A stretch of 64,000 bases of DNA from Actinoplanes oblitus (GTDB taxonomy: Bacteria; Actinomycetota; Actinomycetes; Mycobacteriales; Micromonosporaceae), in the NCBI RefSeq assembly GCF_030252345.1, contig NZ_CP126980.1, positions 3,239,501 to 3,303,500 of the forward strand. Direction: 5' to 3'. Positions within the stretch are counted from its first letter, which is position 1; every line of letters begins with the position of its first letter. A program made the position numbers and the translations under genes. Below the pieces are notes generated by a model that was given only the letters and a program-made list of their open reading frames with translations, was not told the origin of the DNA and made no database searches. Shown piece after piece: positions 24,489 through 32,055 of this stretch.

Positions 24489-24577
24489 TTTCCGGCCATG
24501 GTCCCCGGATGGGACGTCGTCGACGAGGCCGGACGGGGATCCCGGTCGGGGCGTCCGTGCCGTGGTCCCGGCGGCCG

Positions 24578-24657
24578 GTCGCCGGCGTGCCATCTCGGGC
24601 TGAAGCCGCCGGAGCGCCATCCGCGGTGAGGTCGCCGGCGTGCCATCTCGGGTGAAG
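24578..24657. repeat. Tandem repeat, 3 units of 26-27 bp
   Basis: Units at 24578, 24605 and 24631; the first and third share GTCGCCGGCGTGCCATCTCG exactly, the middle one is diverged. The rest of the 24,463-24,705 spacer holds only the hairpin above and the next promoter. Confidence 0.75.
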
Positions 24658-24693
24658 AGGTGGGTGGGCTGTGCCGCCGGGTTGAACGAGCGT

Positions 24694-24699
24694 TAAGCT
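24694..24699 (+). promoter_or_regulatory. Candidate -10 box (TAAGCT) of the acyl-CoA dehydrogenase gene
   Basis: TAAGCT lies 6 nt before the GTG at 24706; leaderless arrangement. Confidence 0.5.
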
Positions 24700-24705
24700 T
24701 GCCTG

Positions 24706-25845
24706 GTGACAGTGGATCGACTGCTTCCCACCCCTGAGGCACACGACCTGCTCGACCTGACGCGTGAGCTCGCCACCCGAGAGCTGGCCGGCAAGGTCGA
24801 CGACTACGAGGCGCGCGGCGAGTTCCCCCGGGAGGTGCTGCGCACGCTCGGGCGCTCCGGGCTGCTCGGCCTGCCCTATCCGGAGGCGGACGGCGGTGCC
24901 GGGCAGCCGTATGAAATCTATCTCCAGGTCCTGGAGATCCTCGCCGGAACGTGGCTCGGCATCGCCGAGGCGGTCAGCGTGCACACGCTGTCCTGCTTCC
25001 CGGTGGCCGGTTTCGGCAGCGAGCGACAGCGCAAGGCGCTGCCCGACATGCTCGGCGGCGAGCTGCTCGGCGCCTACTGCCTGTCCGAGCCGCACGGGGG
25101 CTCGGATGCGGCGAACCTGGCCACCCGCGCCGTGCCGGACGGCGACGACTGGCTGGTCAACGGGACCAAGGCGTGGATCACCCACGGTGGGTACGCGGAC
25201 TTCTACAACCTCTTCGTGCGCACCGGCGGCCCGGGTCCGAAGGGGATCTCCTGCCTGCTCGCCGACGCGACCACGCCGGGTCTGTTGCCGCAGGCCCGGG
25301 AGCGTCTGATGGGTCTGCACTCGTCGGCGCCGGCGCAGATCGTGCTGGAGGACGCCCGGGTCCCGCACGATCGCCTGGTCGGCCGGGAGGGCGAGGGGTT
25401 CGCCATCGCCATGCAGGCGCTGGACGCCGGTCGGCTCGGCATCGCGGCGTGCGCGGTCGGGCTGGCCCAGGCCGCCATCGACTACGCGACGGCGTACGCG
25501 CGGGAGCGCGAGCAGTTCGGTCAGCCGATCGGCCGGTTCCAGGGCGTCGGGTTCATGCTCGCCGACATGGCCACCCAGGTCTCGGCGGCGCGGGCGTTGC
25601 TGCTGTCGGCGGCCCGGTTGAAGGACGCCGGCCGGCCGTTCTCGATCGAGGCGGCGAAAGCGAAGCTGTTCGCCACCGACGCCGCCATGCGGGTCACCAC
25701 CGACGCCGTGCAGGTCCTGGGCGGGTACGGATACAGCGCCGATCACCCGGTCGAACGCTGGTTCCGGGAGGCCAAGGTGCTGCAGATCGTGGAGGGCACC
25801 AACCAGATCCAGCGCATGGTGATCGCCCGGTCGCTGACCGGCTGA
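24706..25845 (+). CDS. Acyl-CoA dehydrogenase
   Basis: The 379-residue flavoenzyme has the full dehydrogenase signature: YCLSEPHGGSDAAN (FAD/substrate region), WITHGG, and the C-terminal QVLGGYGYSADHPVERWFRE followed by QIVEGTNQIQR, where the Glu of VEGT is the catalytic base of short-chain enzymes. It should oxidise an acyl-CoA to the 2-enoyl-CoA and pass electrons to ETF. The substrate is not defined. It is monocistronic or transcribed with the Lrp gene 35 bp downstream, although that gene has its own leaderless promoter. The GTG start follows TAAGCT by 6 nt. Confidence 0.92.
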   Translation: MTVDRLLPTPEAHDLLDLTRELATRELAGKVDDYEARGEFPREVLRTLGRSGLLGLPYPEADGGAGQPYEIYLQVLEILAGTWLGIAEAVSVHTLSCFPVAGFGSERQRKALPDMLGGELLGAYCLSEPHGGSDAANLATRAVPDGDDWLVNGTKAWITHGGYADFYNLFVRTGGPGPKGISCLLADATTPGLLPQARERLMGLHSSAPAQIVLEDARVPHDRLVGREGEGFAIAMQALDAGRLGIAACAVGLAQAAIDYATAYAREREQFGQPIGRFQGVGFMLADMATQVSAARALLLSAARLKDAGRPFSIEAAKAKLFATDAAMRVTTDAVQVLGGYGYSADHPVERWFREAKVLQIVEGTNQIQRMVIARSLTG

Positions 25846-25867
25846 GGCTCGCCGCTCGCCCGGTCGT

Positions 25868-25873
25868 TACTCT
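25868..25873 (+). promoter_or_regulatory. Candidate -10 box (TACTCT) of the Lrp gene
   Basis: TACTCT lies 7 nt before the GTG at 25881; leaderless arrangement. Confidence 0.5.
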
Positions 25874-25880
25874 TACCCGC

Positions 25881-26342
25881 GTGGAAGAGATCGACCGGGC
25901 GATCGTGTCCGCCCTGACCGCGGACGGCCGTCTGTCGTACACCGACCTGGCCGAGCGGGTGGGGCTCAGCGTCTCCGCCGTGCACCAGCGGGTGCGGCGG
26001 CTGGAGCAGCGTGGGGTGATCTCGGGGTACACGGCGAAGGTCTCCTACGAGGCGCTCGGCCTGCCGTTGACGGCGTTCGTGGCGATCCGCCCCTTCGATC
26101 CGTCGCAGCCGGATGACGCGCCGGAGCGCCTGGCGCACCTCACGGAGATCGACTCCTGCTACTCGGTGGCGGGGGAGGACTTCTACATGCTGCTGGTGCG
26201 GGTGAAGAGTCCGGCGGATCTGGAGCGGTTGCTGCAGGACATCCGTACGGCGGCGAACGTGACCACCCGCACGACGGTGGTGCTCTCCACGCCGTACGAA
26301 AATCGGCCTCCTCGCATCGCACCGCCCGCACCCGCCGAATGA
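25881..26342 (+). CDS. Lrp/AsnC-family transcriptional regulator
   Basis: The 153-residue protein has the AsnC helix-turn-helix (IDRAIVSALTADGRLSYTDL, AERVGLSVSAVHQRVRRLEQ, RGVISGYTA) and a RAM ligand/oligomerisation domain (AFVAIRP, YSVAGEDFYMLLVRV). It probably senses an amino acid or acyl derivative; the neighbouring acyl-CoA dehydrogenase is a candidate target. The GTG 25881 is 7 nt after TACTCT, so the mRNA is likely leaderless. The C-terminal tail is Pro/Ala-rich and short. Confidence 0.9.
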   Translation: MEEIDRAIVSALTADGRLSYTDLAERVGLSVSAVHQRVRRLEQRGVISGYTAKVSYEALGLPLTAFVAIRPFDPSQPDDAPERLAHLTEIDSCYSVAGEDFYMLLVRVKSPADLERLLQDIRTAANVTTRTTVVLSTPYENRPPRIAPPAPAE

Positions 26343-26414
26343 CTCGGGCCTAGCCTCCTAGGACGCGCTGGACGATGTGCGCCGCGACGCGGATGAGCTG
26401 GCAAGCTGAGAGGC

Positions 26415-26981
26415 ATGAAAGCGAGCGACGTCGCATCGGCGCTGGACGAGCTCCGGCGCGCACTCGGCCCGCACACCGCCGGCGACTGGACGGTCCGGGC
26501 CGGTGACCTGGACTGGAGCTGCCGCGACACCGCCGTGCACATCGCCCACGATCTGCTGGCTTACGCGGCCCAGCTGGCCGGCGCGACTGACGACGGCTAT
26601 CTCCCGCTCGACCTGACCGTCCGCGAGTCGGCCGGCCCGGCGGAGATCCTGCGGGTCGTCGCGGCCGCCGGAACCCTGCTCGCCACCCAGCTGCGGGCGG
26701 CCGAGCCGACCGACCGGGCGTGGCACTGGGGGCCGACCGACCCGTCCGGGTTCGCCGCGCTCGGCGTCAACGAGATCCTGCTGCACACCTATGACATCGC
26801 CCGGGGCCTGCGGATCGGGTGGCGGCCACCGGCGGCCGCCTGCGCCGCGGTCCTGGCCCGCCTCTTCCCGGACCATCCGGCCGGCGACCCGGTCCAGGCG
26901 CTGCTCTGGTGCACCGGCCGGATCGCCCTTCCCGATCTGCCGCGCCGCACCTCGTGGACCTTGCGGGCCGCCGTGGAGTGA
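26415..26981 (+). CDS. DinB/mycothiol-dependent maleylpyruvate isomerase-like protein
   Basis: The 188-residue protein has the four-helix DinB/MDMPI layout with metal-ligand candidates in CRDTAVHIAHDL (His near 42 and 45) and VNEILLHTYDIARGL (His near 123). Such enzymes use a metal and mycothiol, the low-molecular-weight thiol of actinomycetes, in conjugation or isomerisation. The specific reaction is unknown. GAGAGG lies directly upstream of the ATG. The gene is 72 bp after the Lrp gene and 67 bp before the next hydrolase on the same strand. Confidence 0.75.
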   Translation: MKASDVASALDELRRALGPHTAGDWTVRAGDLDWSCRDTAVHIAHDLLAYAAQLAGATDDGYLPLDLTVRESAGPAEILRVVAAAGTLLATQLRAAEPTDRAWHWGPTDPSGFAALGVNEILLHTYDIARGLRIGWRPPAAACAAVLARLFPDHPAGDPVQALLWCTGRIALPDLPRRTSWTLRAAVE

Positions 26982-27048
26982 TGCCCGTGTCGGGTCCGCC
27001 TGGTGCGCGTTGTTGTTGTGGCGACGCGACCGAAGGGCGGAACGACTC

Positions 27049-27834
27049 ATGCGACGACGAACCCTGCTGGCCGCCGGAGCGGTGGTGGCCTCGGCGTCCG
27101 CCGCCGGCGCATGGGCCTACCGGTCCGGTGAGGCGGCCGTCACGCCGCTCGGCGTCCCGTCCGTGCCGCCCGGACCGGAACGCTGCGAGCTGCGATATTC
27201 GAAGGCCCGCGGGGTGACGGTCGACTTCTACACGGCGGTTCCGGCCGGGCACGGGGACGGCGCCGGGCTACCGGTCTGCCTGGTGCTGCACGGCGGGTCG
27301 AAACGGCCGGCCGACTTCGCCGGGATCGGGCTGGGCCGGTTCCTGACCGACGCCGTCAACCGGGGAGCGGCGCCGTTCGTGCTGGCCGGGGCGACCGGGG
27401 ACCGGCTGGCCTGGCAGCCGAGCGGGCGCGACGACCCGCAGCGGATGCTGCACGAGGAGCTGCCGGCGTGGTGCGCGGCGCGTGGCTTCGACACCGGCCG
27501 GCTGGCGGCGTGGGGCTGGTCGATGGGCGGTTACGGGTCGTTGCTGCTGGCCGAGACGTTTCCGCGGTTCGTGCGCGCGGTCGCCGCGTTCTCCCCGGCG
27601 GTGTCGCCCGGCGATCCGGTGTTCCGGGACGTGGCGCGGCTGACCGGGACGCCGGTCGGCCTGTGGTGCGGGAAGGCGGATCCGCTGCTGCCGAACGTCC
27701 GGGCGCTGCGCCGGTCGTTGCCGGCCGCCCCGGAGGCCGGCAGCTTCGGGCCGGGCAAACACAATTTCGAGTACTGGAGCACCGCCATTCCGGCGGCGTT
27801 CCGTTTCGTGGCGGCGCGGTTGTCCGCGGGATAG
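27049..27834 (+). CDS. Exported alpha/beta hydrolase (esterase-like)
   Basis: The 261-residue protein starts MRRRTLLAAGAVVASASAAG, a Tat-like or Sec signal with three arginines, and contains an alpha/beta-hydrolase domain with VCLVLHGGSK (oxyanion) and WGWSMGGYGS (nucleophile Ser near residue 162). The acid is probably in CGKADPLLP and the His in FGPGKHNFEYW. It resembles the esterase D/feruloyl-esterase group. The start ATG at 27049 is fixed by the signal peptide; the open frame upstream belongs to the previous gene's strand shadow. The stop codon is part of the -10 hexamer for the next gene. Confidence 0.82.
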   Translation: MRRRTLLAAGAVVASASAAGAWAYRSGEAAVTPLGVPSVPPGPERCELRYSKARGVTVDFYTAVPAGHGDGAGLPVCLVLHGGSKRPADFAGIGLGRFLTDAVNRGAAPFVLAGATGDRLAWQPSGRDDPQRMLHEELPAWCAARGFDTGRLAAWGWSMGGYGSLLLAETFPRFVRAVAAFSPAVSPGDPVFRDVARLTGTPVGLWCGKADPLLPNVRALRRSLPAAPEAGSFGPGKHNFEYWSTAIPAAFRFVAARLSAG

Positions 27835-27837
27835 CCT
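27832..27837 (+). promoter_or_regulatory. Candidate -10 box (TAGCCT) inside the preceding stop codon
   Basis: TAGCCT starts with the TAG stop of the hydrolase gene and lies 7 nt before the ATG at 27845; leaderless arrangement. Confidence 0.5.
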
Positions 27838-27844
27838 GCCCGCC

Positions 27845-28714
27845 ATGGTCACGGTGCCGGAGGCGTTCGCGCGGTGGCGGGCGCACGTCGACGGCGACGA
27901 GGGCCGGGCCTGGGTCGCGTCGCTGCCGGCCCGCGTCGAGCGCTTGGCCGGGCAGTGGGATCTCCGGCTCGACGACGCGGCGCCGCTGCACGGTGCTCAG
28001 GCGCTGGTGCTGCTGGTCACGCGCGATGACCGGCCGCTGGTGCTCAAGCTGAGCGCGCCGCGGGACCCGACCACCGCGACGGAGGCAGCCGGGTTGCGCG
28101 CCTGGGCCGGGCGCGGCGTGGTCGAGCTGGTGGCCGCCGAGCCGGGCGCGCTGCTGCTGGAACGGCTGGACCACACGCGCAGCCTGCATGACCTGCCGAT
28201 CCTGCAGGCAGCCGAGGTGGCCGGCGGGTTGATCCGGACCCTGGCCGTCGCCGCGCCGGCCGGTCTGCCGCAGGCCGGTTCGGGCATCGCGGCGACGCTG
28301 GGGGATCGGCAGCGAAGGCTGGGCGATCCGGTTCCGGACCGCTTTCTCGCCAGAGCTTTCCGGTACGCGGCGGAGCTGCCCGGAGTCGGCGAGAACGTCC
28401 TGATCCACGCGGACCTGCATTACGGCAACGTGCTCGCCGGTACCCGGCGGCCGTGGCTGGCCATCGACCCGCGTCCGTTGCGCGGGACGCCGGAGTACGC
28501 GGTTCCGGAGCTGATGTGGAACCGGGCCGACGAGGTCGCCGATCTCCCCGGCCTGCTGTCGGCGCTGGTCGAGGCGGGTGGGCTGGACGCCGAGCTGGCG
28601 CGCGGGTGGGTGATCGTGCGGTGTGTCGACTACTGGCTCTGGGGAGTCGAGCGGGGGCTGACCATCGACCCGGTGCGGTGTGAGCGGGTGCTGGCCGCGC
28701 TGCTGCCGGGGTGA
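27845..28714 (+). CDS. APH-family phosphotransferase (streptomycin 6-kinase/hydroxyurea type)
   Basis: The 289-residue kinase-like protein has the aminoglycoside-phosphotransferase catalytic loop LIHADLHYGNVL (His-x-Asp-x4-Asn, near residue 185) and the metal-binding AIDPRP that replaces DFG. The N-terminal lobe has VLKLSAP for the nucleotide-binding Lys. The layout (early SLPARVERLAGQWDL and late RCVDYWLWG) matches the APH(6)/hydroxyurea-phosphotransferase group. Many members are uncharacterised, so resistance to a drug is possible but not shown. The ATG is 7 nt after TAGCCT, so it is probably leaderless and independent of the gene before it. Confidence 0.83.
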   Translation: MVTVPEAFARWRAHVDGDEGRAWVASLPARVERLAGQWDLRLDDAAPLHGAQALVLLVTRDDRPLVLKLSAPRDPTTATEAAGLRAWAGRGVVELVAAEPGALLLERLDHTRSLHDLPILQAAEVAGGLIRTLAVAAPAGLPQAGSGIAATLGDRQRRLGDPVPDRFLARAFRYAAELPGVGENVLIHADLHYGNVLAGTRRPWLAIDPRPLRGTPEYAVPELMWNRADEVADLPGLLSALVEAGGLDAELARGWVIVRCVDYWLWGVERGLTIDPVRCERVLAALLPG

Positions 28715-28923
28715 TCCCGGGCGGATCGCCGACCACCTTGCGCAGGTGGCGGCGCGGTCGGCCGGGGTGCCGGCGATTCCGGACCACCGGCACGCGCCGG
28801 CGATCACCACGCCGGGCGGCCTCGCGCCGTTCCCGCGGGCGGTTCCGGCCGAGGCGACCAGCGGCCAGCTGATCGGGCTGGCGCAGATCTTTCTCGGCGG
28901 GCGGGACTGTCGTAGGCGTCTCG

Positions 28924-28929
28924 TAGGGT
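28924..28929 (+). promoter_or_regulatory. Candidate -10 box (TAGGGT)
   Basis: TAGGGT lies 6 nt before the ATG at 28936. The spacer 28,715-28,935 before it contains no gene I can support. Confidence 0.5.
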
Positions 28930-28935
28930 GCCGGC

Positions 28936-29778
28936 ATGGGTTTCGTCCCGGCTGAGGGAGGCGCTGTGCGAGATCGCCTGGTTGACGCGTGGCTGCTCGA
29001 GGTGGCACAGCCGGCCGGTTTCCGGTCCGCCGGCCCGGCGGCACCGGCCCAGTTCATCGATCTGGTGGAGCGCGGCGTGCTGACGGTCCGGCCCGGCGGA
29101 CCCGGGGTGGTGGGCACGCTCGCCGATCCGGGCGCGGCCACCGGCGCGGCAGCGGGCGGGCTGCTGGCCGTGCTGTTCGCGGGCGGGCGCACGGAGGTGT
29201 TGCTGACCCGGGGGCGGTTCGCGGCGGCGGCGGGTCCGCTGCGCCGGGCGGGGCGGCGCCGGGCCCGGGAGGCCGGCCTGTGGCGGACGGCGGTGTCGGT
29301 GCCGCGGGCCCTGGTCGCGGTGCTCGGGCTGGCCGCCGTCACGGGTGGGCTGCTGTCCCTGGCGGCGGCCGCCTTCATGCCGAGCTGGGTGTCACCGGCG
29401 GTGCTGGCCGGGCTGACGTTCGCGGTGCCGCTCGCGGTGTTGCAGCTGCGGGACTGGGCGGCGCCCCGGGTGCTGACGACGGCGGGGCAGGCGGCGCTCG
29501 ACGAGCTGCTGGCACACATCGCGGCGTGCCGGGCCGATCCGGACGCCCGGTTCGGTGACCGGGTGGCCTATGGGTTGATGGTCGACTGGCGGGACGGCGC
29601 GCAGGAGCCCCCGGTGTGGGCGACCGGGATCGCGGTGGCGGGCCCCGAGGCCGCAGGCGAGGTTGTCGCCGCCGACCGGCAGGCGACGGTGGAGCTGGTC
29701 CGGCTGGTGGTGGCGGCCTTCGCCCCCGGGCTCCGCAGCCCGGCGTTCGACGGTGGCGGGGGAGGCGGCGGATCCTGA
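28936..29778 (+). CDS. TIGR04222-like membrane protein with Gly-rich C-terminus
   Basis: The 280-residue protein has a predicted cytoplasmic N-terminal part, two hydrophobic segments at about residues 128-150 and 154-172, and a C-terminal soluble part that ends in a run of seven glycines and a serine. This layout fits the TIGR04222 family of actinobacterial membrane proteins, of unknown function. Two starts compete: ATG 28936 preceded by TAGGGT at 6 nt (leaderless), and in-frame GTG 28966 preceded by GGAGG at 4 nt. The second would give 270 residues and begin VRDRLVDAWLLEV. I list the longer form. Confidence 0.7.
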   Translation: MGFVPAEGGAVRDRLVDAWLLEVAQPAGFRSAGPAAPAQFIDLVERGVLTVRPGGPGVVGTLADPGAATGAAAGGLLAVLFAGGRTEVLLTRGRFAAAAGPLRRAGRRRAREAGLWRTAVSVPRALVAVLGLAAVTGGLLSLAAAAFMPSWVSPAVLAGLTFAVPLAVLQLRDWAAPRVLTTAGQAALDELLAHIAACRADPDARFGDRVAYGLMVDWRDGAQEPPVWATGIAVAGPEAAGEVVAADRQATVELVRLVVAAFAPGLRSPAFDGGGGGGGS

Positions 29779-29827
29779 CGACCCGGCGGCCGCCCCGACT
29801 TTCGTTCCGGGACGGCCGTGCTCGGCG

Positions 29828-30301
29828 TTACCGGGGTGGGCGCAGGCGCAGGACCGGGGTGGACCAGCCGGTGTCGGGGACCCCGGCGTCCAGGGCGGTG
29901 GCCAGGGCCCGTTCCTCGTAGCGGAAGTGCGACTCCATGATGGCGGTGAGGCCGTCGAGTTCCCGCTGGATCGTGGCGGGGTCGCCGGCTTCGGCCGGGT
30001 TCGCGCCGGCCAGCGACGCGATGCGGGTCAGGATGCCGGTGATCAGGCCGTGGTCCTCGATCAGGTTGTCGATCGTGGGGGCCAGGTCGGGGCGTTCCCG
30101 GAGCAGCGCGGCGAAAAGGCCGGTGTCCTCGCCCCGGTGGTGGGTGGTCAGGGCGGTGCAGAAGGCCAGGCAGTGGGTGCGCAGGTCGTCCGGGCCGAGC
30201 CGGCCGGCCCGGAGGGCGGCCAGGCGCCGCCGCAGTTCCTGGTGTGCTTCGGCGAGTTGGTTGCTGAGCGCCGTGATCCGGTCGCTGGTGGGGGAGGCCA
30301 C
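29828..30301 (-). CDS. Hemerythrin-like HHE domain protein
   Basis: The 157-residue four-helix protein carries the iron ligands of the hemerythrin HHE family: ALTTHHRGEDTGLF, IEDHGLI, and ESHFRYEERAL. It should bind a di-iron centre and may sense or store oxygen or nitric oxide. The GTG start at 30301 gives VASPTSDRITALSNQ; no clear ribosome site or -10 box lies in front, so the start is less sure. It is convergent with the membrane-protein gene; the 49-bp spacer contains an imperfect GC-rich inverted repeat. Confidence 0.85.
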   Translation of the reverse strand: MASPTSDRITALSNQLAEAHQELRRRLAALRAGRLGPDDLRTHCLAFCTALTTHHRGEDTGLFAALLRERPDLAPTIDNLIEDHGLITGILTRIASLAGANPAEAGDPATIQRELDGLTAIMESHFRYEERALATALDAGVPDTGWSTPVLRLRPPR

Positions 30302-30618
30302 GAGGGCAGTCCCTTCGGTTCCGCACCTCCATGCCCGGCGCGGTCCGCCGCCGACACGCGATGCTGCCGCCATCCGATCACGGCCGCCCGCGACGCGGCA
30401 AGTACGGTCACGCGCCTCGTTCAGGCCGGCGATGGCCGGTGCCCGGGGTGGCGGTCCGGGCCGCCCCGCGCCCCGCGCTCGCACCCTGGGCGCCACGCCC
30501 CCGCCACGCCCGCGCGCCACACCGGCCCGTACACCGGCCCCACGCTCCACGCCTCGCGCCTCGCGCCTCGCTTCGCGTGAGCCGGGCACCGGGCGCCGGG
30601 CACCCATGGTGAGTGGAG
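30302..30618. other. Gene-free stretch before hemerythrin, after NAT gene
   Basis: About 317 bp of very GC-rich sequence. Near 30,540-30,600 it contains a simple cluster of CGCCTCGCG and CACCGGGCGCCGGGCACC repeats. I see no gene, and the promoter of the hemerythrin gene should lie at its left end. Confidence 0.6.
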
Positions 30619-31518
30619 TCAGACCGTGGCCGGCGGAGTGGCGGCCGGCTGCGGATCACCGCTGGCCGCCCGGCGGGTCAGCCACTGCTCGTGTGCGGTG
30701 CTGAGGCGGGACCACAGGGCGTCGCGACCCGCCCGGCTCACGTCGGCGAAGGTGATGCCGAAGATGTCGGCCATCGCGGCGAAGTAGTCGGCGCGGGTGG
30801 TCAGCTCGGTGCGGCTCGGCTGGGCGCCGACTCGGGTCAGGATCAGGGTGCGCATGATGTCGACGCCTGTCGCGTCGCGGCGGGCGGCGGTGGCGACGCG
30901 CACGAACCCGGACTCCGGTGACGTCGACAGGTGCTCGTGCCGTTCGGCGAAGGCGGCCATCGTGGCCGGCTCGGCGCGGAAGTCCATGCCGAGGAACGAG
31001 CCGCGCGGATCGTGGTCGAAGCGCCACCCGCCGGGCTCGGCCTCGGACGGCCGCAGCCGGTAGTGGAAGCCGCCCTGCTCGTAGTCGCCGGCCACCAGTG
31101 GCAGCGGGCCGTGCAACCCGTCGCCCATGCCCAGGTCGACGAGCCAGGCGCCGTCCGGGGAGGCCGGCGCGGGCAGGCCGGTGACGGTCAGCACCAGGTG
31201 GTTGGCGTTCGCCCCGGCCGGGTCGCCGGCGGTGCCCTGTACGCCGCCGACGTGCCGGGTGACCTGGTAGCCGAGCGCCCGCAGCAGCGCCGAGAACGCC
31301 CCGTTGAGGTGGAAGCAGTAGCCGCCTCGCCCGGCCACGATCCGGCGCGCGGAGTCGAGCGGGTCGATGGTGGTGGGCCGGTCCAGCCAGATCTCCAGGA
31401 CTTCGTAGGGCACCCGCTCGGCGTGTGCGGTGTGCAACGCGTGCAGAGCGGGCACGCTTGGCGGGTGCCCGGCGTGGTCACCGAGCCCGAGCCGGTTCAG
31501 GTAGGCGTGAACATCCAC
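30619..31518 (-). CDS. Arylamine N-acetyltransferase
   Basis: The 299-residue enzyme has the NAT catalytic triad in order: Cys in AGRGGYCFHLNG (near residue 70), His in ANANHLVLTV and Asp in WLVDLGMGD. It transfers acetyl from acetyl-CoA to arylamines or hydrazines by a ping-pong mechanism; related proteins also form amides in antibiotic synthesis. Length is within the bacterial NAT range with a Pro/Ala-rich tail. The GTG start is 6 nt after TAGGGT (minus strand, 31525-31530) and looks leaderless. The divergent gene starts only 27 bp away. Confidence 0.92.
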   Translation of the reverse strand: MDVHAYLNRLGLGDHAGHPPSVPALHALHTAHAERVPYEVLEIWLDRPTTIDPLDSARRIVAGRGGYCFHLNGAFSALLRALGYQVTRHVGGVQGTAGDPAGANANHLVLTVTGLPAPASPDGAWLVDLGMGDGLHGPLPLVAGDYEQGGFHYRLRPSEAEPGGWRFDHDPRGSFLGMDFRAEPATMAAFAERHEHLSTSPESGFVRVATAARRDATGVDIMRTLILTRVGAQPSRTELTTRADYFAAMADIFGITFADVSRAGRDALWSRLSTAHEQWLTRRAASGDPQPAATPPATV

Positions 31519-31524
31519 GATCGG

Positions 31525-31530
31525 ACCCTA
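31525..31530 (-). promoter_or_regulatory. Candidate -10 box (TAGGGT) of the NAT gene
   Basis: TAGGGT on the minus strand, 6 nt before the GTG at 31518; leaderless arrangement in a 27-bp divergent spacer. Confidence 0.5.
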
Positions 31531-31545
31531 TCCACCGGAGGCCAA

Positions 31546-31830
31546 GTGATCATCATCGCTGGGGAGCTGCGGGTCGCCGCCGAGGAGCGCGACCGCTATC
31601 TGCTCGGGGTCGCCGAGGTCGCGCGGCTCGCCCGTGGTGCCCCGGGCTGCCACGATTTCGCCCAGACACCCGACCCGATCGAACCGGACCGCATCCTGGT
31701 CTACGAGCGCTGGTCCTCCGACGAGGACCTGCTCACCTTCCGCAACGCCGGCGGCCCGGCCCTCGACCTGCCCCCACTCCTGTCGGCTGATGTCAGCAAA
31801 TATCGGATTTCCGCAGTCGAAGCCCCTTGA
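31546..31830 (+). CDS. Antibiotic biosynthesis monooxygenase (ABM) domain protein
   Basis: The 94-residue protein is one ABM/dimeric alpha-beta barrel domain: IIIAGELRVAAEERDRYL, GAPGCHDFAQTPDP, RILVYERWSSDEDL. Small members are cofactor-free oxygenases or quinone-handling proteins that act as dimers. The GTG start has GGAGG 6 nt upstream. It is divergent from the arylamine acetyltransferase gene, with which it could share control. Its stop is followed by a degenerate tandem repeat. Confidence 0.83.
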   Translation: MIIIAGELRVAAEERDRYLLGVAEVARLARGAPGCHDFAQTPDPIEPDRILVYERWSSDEDLLTFRNAGGPALDLPPLLSADVSKYRISAVEAP

Positions 31831-31867
31831 GGCCGACCGGAGGACCCTACGACGGGCTCCGGTGGGG

Positions 31868-32015
31868 CGCGGCCCGAGAGGCCGAGGGGACGCGGGGCCT
31901 GAGGGGCGGGTGGAAGGCGGGGCGTGAGAGGCCGGTGGGCCGCGGAGCCTGAGGGGCCGGGTGGGGGTGCGGGGCCTGAAGGACAGGTGGGCGCGGTGCC
32001 GGATGGCCGGATCAG
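31868..32015. repeat. Degenerate tandem array, about six units near 25 bp
   Basis: The unit is close to GCGGGGCCTGAGGGGCGGGT followed by GG plus 1-5 bases. It fills the spacer between two convergent genes. The period is close to that of the array at 12.7 kb, but the sequence differs. Confidence 0.65.
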
Positions 32016-32055
32016 GCGCGGACCGCGGCAGGCGCGGTTGTTCCGGGGGACGCGC

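Noticed and set aside
27845..28714. Clear antibiotic resistance gene
   Set aside because: The APH fold is certain but substrate-defining residues cannot be assigned; most such chromosomal copies are uncharacterised.
28715..28935. Possible small gene or gene remnant
   Set aside because: Both strands give open frames only through GC bias; there is no start with a ribosome site or -10 box and no motif.
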